Source: Omnitrophica bacterium RBG_13_46_9 (GTDB taxonomy: Bacteria > Omnitrophota > Gorgyraeia > JABMRN01 > RBG-13-46-9). From it: a DNA stretch of 6,779 nt. This document shows, one piece after another, positions 4,855 to 6,779 of this stretch. Each line of letters starts with the position of its first letter. Positions within the stretch are counted from its first letter, which is position 1. Position numbers and translations under genes: made by a program. The DNA is taken from positions 1 through 6,779 of the forward strand of contig MHFD01000009.1 of the NCBI GenBank assembly GCA_001804045.1. Direction: 5' to 3'. Under the pieces are notes generated by a model. That model saw only the letters and a program-made list of their open reading frames with translations. It did no database searches and had not been told where the DNA came from.

Positions 4855-6213
4855 ATGAAGAAGATGCCCTTATATCAAAAGATAGCTCTTATACTGTTTG
4901 GACTATTTCTGAGCTTAGTATTGCTTGAAATAGGCATACGAATGGGGGGATTTGCATATTTATCGCTGCAGAAGCATAGAAACAGAACTACCATTGGCGA
5001 TCAAGGCACTTACCGTATAATGTGCTTAGGTGAATCTACTACTGTCGCCGGCGGCAGGAACTCTTACCCCAGCCAACTTGAAGAGATTCTAAATCGGCGG
5101 GATACCGAAATAAAATTTCGCGTAATAAATAAAGGCATTCCGGCAACTGATACCGAATATATCGTATCGTCATTAAGTCTTTGGCTGAGCGAATACAGAC
5201 CTAATATGGTGATTGCAATGATGGGGATAAATGATGAACGTTATCGTTATTTTTTTTCATATAAAGATAATCCCGCGGGAAAATTTTTACTGTTCCTTAA
5301 CTCACTTAGAACATACAAATTAGTCAGGTTTCTCTATTTTCGTATAGCAAACAAAAGAAAAGCACTATTTAAGGAACCTATAGAGGCAGATTCAGAACGC
5401 TATAACACATATGATTGTATAGACCCACTATGTTGGAGATTGGGAAGATATAGCGAAGCCGAAAAGATACTTAAAAAGGATATAGAGATAAATCCAAAAA
5501 ATACTAAAACATATCAAAAGCTGGGGTGGTTATATGCGATTCTGGGAAGATATGATCAGGCCGAAGAAGTGCTTGAAAAGGCTATAGAGGCAAATCCAGG
5601 AATGCCTGATGCATATATCGAACTAGGATCGCTATACAGGAAATTTGAGAAATATGATCAGGCCGAAGAGATGTTTAAAAAGGCTATAGAGTTAGATCCA
5701 AAAAGAGATGATGCATATATCAAACTAGGATGGATATATAAGAGATTGGGAAAATATGATAGGGCCGAAGAAACGCTTAAGAAAGCCATGAATATAAATC
5801 CAGAAAGCAGTAGAGTATATGGCGCGTTAGCAGTCTTGTATACCGACCTAGATGAGCATAGTTTAGCAGAAGAGTATTATAGAAAGGCAGAGGAGGTAAG
5901 GAAAACATACAATGTTCTTAAAACATATAATAATTACAGGCTGCTTCAAAAACAACTTGCCGCAAAAGGCATAAAACTTGTATGTGTGCAGTATCCCATG
6001 CGGAACATAGAACCACTTAAGAAGATATTCAAAGGGGAAGAAGATATTATCTTTGTAGATAATGAAAAACTATTCAAAGAAGCAGTAGAAAAGGAAGGCT
6101 ATAATGAATATTTTACAGATATGTTCGGAGGAGATTTTGGCCATTGCACTCCTAAAGGCAATAGACTCTTGGCCGAAAACATTGCAAACACAATATTAAA
6201 AGAACGTTTTTAA
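4855..6213 (+). CDS. Membrane-anchored SGNH/GDSL hydrolase with inserted TPR array
   Basis: This 452-residue protein has one N-terminal membrane segment (about 9-28) after a basic start, so the rest is probably extracytoplasmic. SGNH block I is GEST (59-62), nucleophile Ser61, with Glu replacing the usual Asp of GDS. Block II is NKG (92-94) and block III GIND (124-127) with oxyanion Asn126. Block V is DFGH (427-430), giving the catalytic Asp427-His430 pair, followed by the TPKGNRLLAENI helix. Between blocks III and V lie about five TPRs of exactly 34 residues (roughly 183-348, the first degenerate), with signature ends such as AIELDP. The enzyme core is thus interrupted by a protein-binding solenoid. 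SGNH enzymes of this shape act as esterases or O-acyl transferases on glycans and other envelope substrates. Hand counts suggest lower GC here (about 34% at 5461-5580) than in the flanking genes. Substrate and TPR partner are unknown. Confidence 0.88.
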   Translation: MKKMPLYQKIALILFGLFLSLVLLEIGIRMGGFAYLSLQKHRNRTTIGDQGTYRIMCLGESTTVAGGRNSYPSQLEEILNRRDTEIKFRVINKGIPATDTEYIVSSLSLWLSEYRPNMVIAMMGINDERYRYFFSYKDNPAGKFLLFLNSLRTYKLVRFLYFRIANKRKALFKEPIEADSERYNTYDCIDPLCWRLGRYSEAEKILKKDIEINPKNTKTYQKLGWLYAILGRYDQAEEVLEKAIEANPGMPDAYIELGSLYRKFEKYDQAEEMFKKAIELDPKRDDAYIKLGWIYKRLGKYDRAEETLKKAMNINPESSRVYGALAVLYTDLDEHSLAEEYYRKAEEVRKTYNVLKTYNNYRLLQKQLAAKGIKLVCVQYPMRNIEPLKKIFKGEEDIIFVDNEKLFKEAVEKEGYNEYFTDMFGGDFGHCTPKGNRLLAENIANTILKERF

Positions 6214-6325
6214 TATGTATATGATTTGATGCCAGATGACGCCCACTCAATGCCAAAACAACGGCAAAGTTTGCTTGAACATGATTACTTGTAAAGACAT
6301 AGCAATTTGAACTAGGGAACACCAT

Positions 6326-6355
6326 TTGACAAACTCCAGAAAGTCAACGAATTAT
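6326..6355 (+). promoter_or_regulatory. Weak candidate promoter before the sulfotransferase gene
   Basis: A perfect -35 TTGACA (6326-6331) is followed after 18 bases by AATTAT (6350-6355), which matches the -10 consensus at only four positions. TTGAC is also echoed as GTCAA at 6343-6347, a short dyad over the spacer. The site lies about 85 bases before the ATG at 6440, upstream of the palindrome at 6401-6428. Confidence 0.3.
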
Positions 6356-6400
6356 TTAGCTAGCAGTCTGGCTTAGGAACTGTGCCTAAAAAATCAGAAA

Positions 6401-6428
6401 AGCAGGGTAGGTTTAAACCTCCCCTGCT
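6401..6428. repeat. 28-bp near-perfect palindrome before the sulfotransferase gene
   Basis: AGCAGGG (6401-6407) pairs with CCCTGCT (6422-6428), and the centre AGGTTTAAACCT (6409-6420) is a perfect 12-bp palindrome. Only position 6408 against 6421 mismatches. The dyad ends 11 bases before the ATG at 6440. Read on the minus strand it is followed by TTTTCTGATTTTTT, so it could be a terminator for leftward transcription, but no minus-strand gene is visible in the window. On the + strand no T-run follows. It may instead be an operator for a dimeric regulator or a leader hairpin. Confidence 0.8.
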
Positions 6429-6439
6429 AGATAAAAGAG

Positions 6440-6779
6440 ATGATCCGTAAAAAGATAGATACCGCATTCAACAGGGCAAAGAGCCTTGCCATATACACTC
6501 TCTTTCCGTATTCCGATCCCGGCAGGACTTTCAGGAAGACGGTGTGCGTGACATATCCGAGAAGCGGGCATCATATGCTGGTGAGGTTACTGACCAGATA
6601 CTATGCCGGGGAACTGGGGCCTTTACAGGATTCACCCAAAATCCAGAAGCTGGCGGCGAAGCACCATTATAGAGCCGGTAAATTATGTTATTGTGAGTAT
6701 TATGATCATTGCCGCACAGTCCCCTGCTCCGATACAAATACGAATTTCCAGAAGACCCATGACCTTGACCTTAAGTTGA
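6440..6779 (+). CDS. Sulfotransferase-family protein, 5' part (runs off the window)
   Basis: An open frame from ATG at 6440 continues past the window end; 113 residues are visible. An in-frame stop at 6428-6430 and no intervening start codon make this ATG the first possible one. Residues 38-46, TYPRSGHHM, match the 5'-phosphosulfate-binding loop of PAPS-dependent sulfotransferases (YPKSGTTW in classical members). QKTHD (104-108) fits the substrate-side Lys-x-His segment seen in the same family. Between them four cysteines (83, 85, 91, 96) lie in CYCEYYDHC and TVPC, which may bind a metal. No signal peptide is seen; residues 15-23 are mildly hydrophobic. The reaction would be transfer of sulfate from PAPS to a hydroxyl or amine of a glycan, lipid or small molecule. 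The gene follows the SGNH enzyme by 226 bases, perhaps as part of a surface-glycan locus. The 3'-phosphate-binding motif would lie beyond the window. The visible part is about 50% GC by hand count, higher than the SGNH gene. Confidence 0.82.
   Translation, partial: MIRKKIDTAFNRAKSLAIYTLFPYSDPGRTFRKTVCVTYPRSGHHMLVRLLTRYYAGELGPLQDSPKIQKLAAKHHYRAGKLCYCEYYDHCRTVPCSDTNTNFQKTHDLDLKL

Noticed and set aside
6373..6389. TTAGG/CCTAA hairpin followed by A-run, as a terminator
   Set aside because: The stem is only five pairs, and on the + strand it is followed by A and not T; on the minus strand the T-run precedes the stem.
6531..6737. Minus-strand 68-residue frame at the right end
   Set aside because: It is antisense to the sulfotransferase frame, whose PAPS-loop motif settles the coding strand.

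Overview
The window looks like chromosomal DNA of an uncultured, AT-leaning Gram-negative-type bacterium. The support is a lipoprotein with a clear lipobox, an M48 protease carrying TPRs of the kind that works in the envelope, heavy use of ATA (Ile) and AGA/AGG (Arg) codons, and GC-rich palindromic repeats between genes. This mix recalls Candidatus Omnitrophota or a related candidate phylum. That placement is my impression only; no rRNA or other marker gene is present.

All six supported genes lie on the + strand. Bases 1-500 hold no convincing gene. They are GC-rich (about 57% by hand count over 1-480) and packed with short inverted repeats, ending in a perfect 20-bp-stem hairpin at 438-485. 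Bases 700-825 form a compact transcription unit: a near-consensus promoter, a possible six-codon isoleucine-rich reading frame, and a strong intrinsic terminator. This is either a small RNA or a leader/attenuator. Next come an M48 metalloprotease with C-terminal TPRs (937-2250) and, 24 bases after its stop codon, a lipoprotein of unknown function (2275-3123) with an excellent Shine-Dalgarno. These two are very probably one operon acting in the envelope.

A gap with a weak terminator and a good promoter leads to a 95-residue coiled-coil protein (3416-3703) and then an alpha/beta-hydrolase with a complete catalytic triad (3781-4518). The gap at 4519-4854 contains a segment of about 254 bp bounded by 12-bp near-perfect terminal inverted repeats, probably a non-autonomous mobile or REP-like element.

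The last part holds a membrane-anchored SGNH/GDSL hydrolase with about five TPRs inserted inside its catalytic domain (4855-6213). After a 28-bp near-perfect palindrome comes the 5' part of a PAPS-dependent-type sulfotransferase (6440 to the window end). Together these two suggest modification of cell-surface glycans (acyl group removal or transfer, and sulfation), but the link rests only on adjacency. The most unusual items are the TPR-interrupted SGNH enzyme, the leader/small-RNA unit, the TIR-bounded segment and the repeat island.
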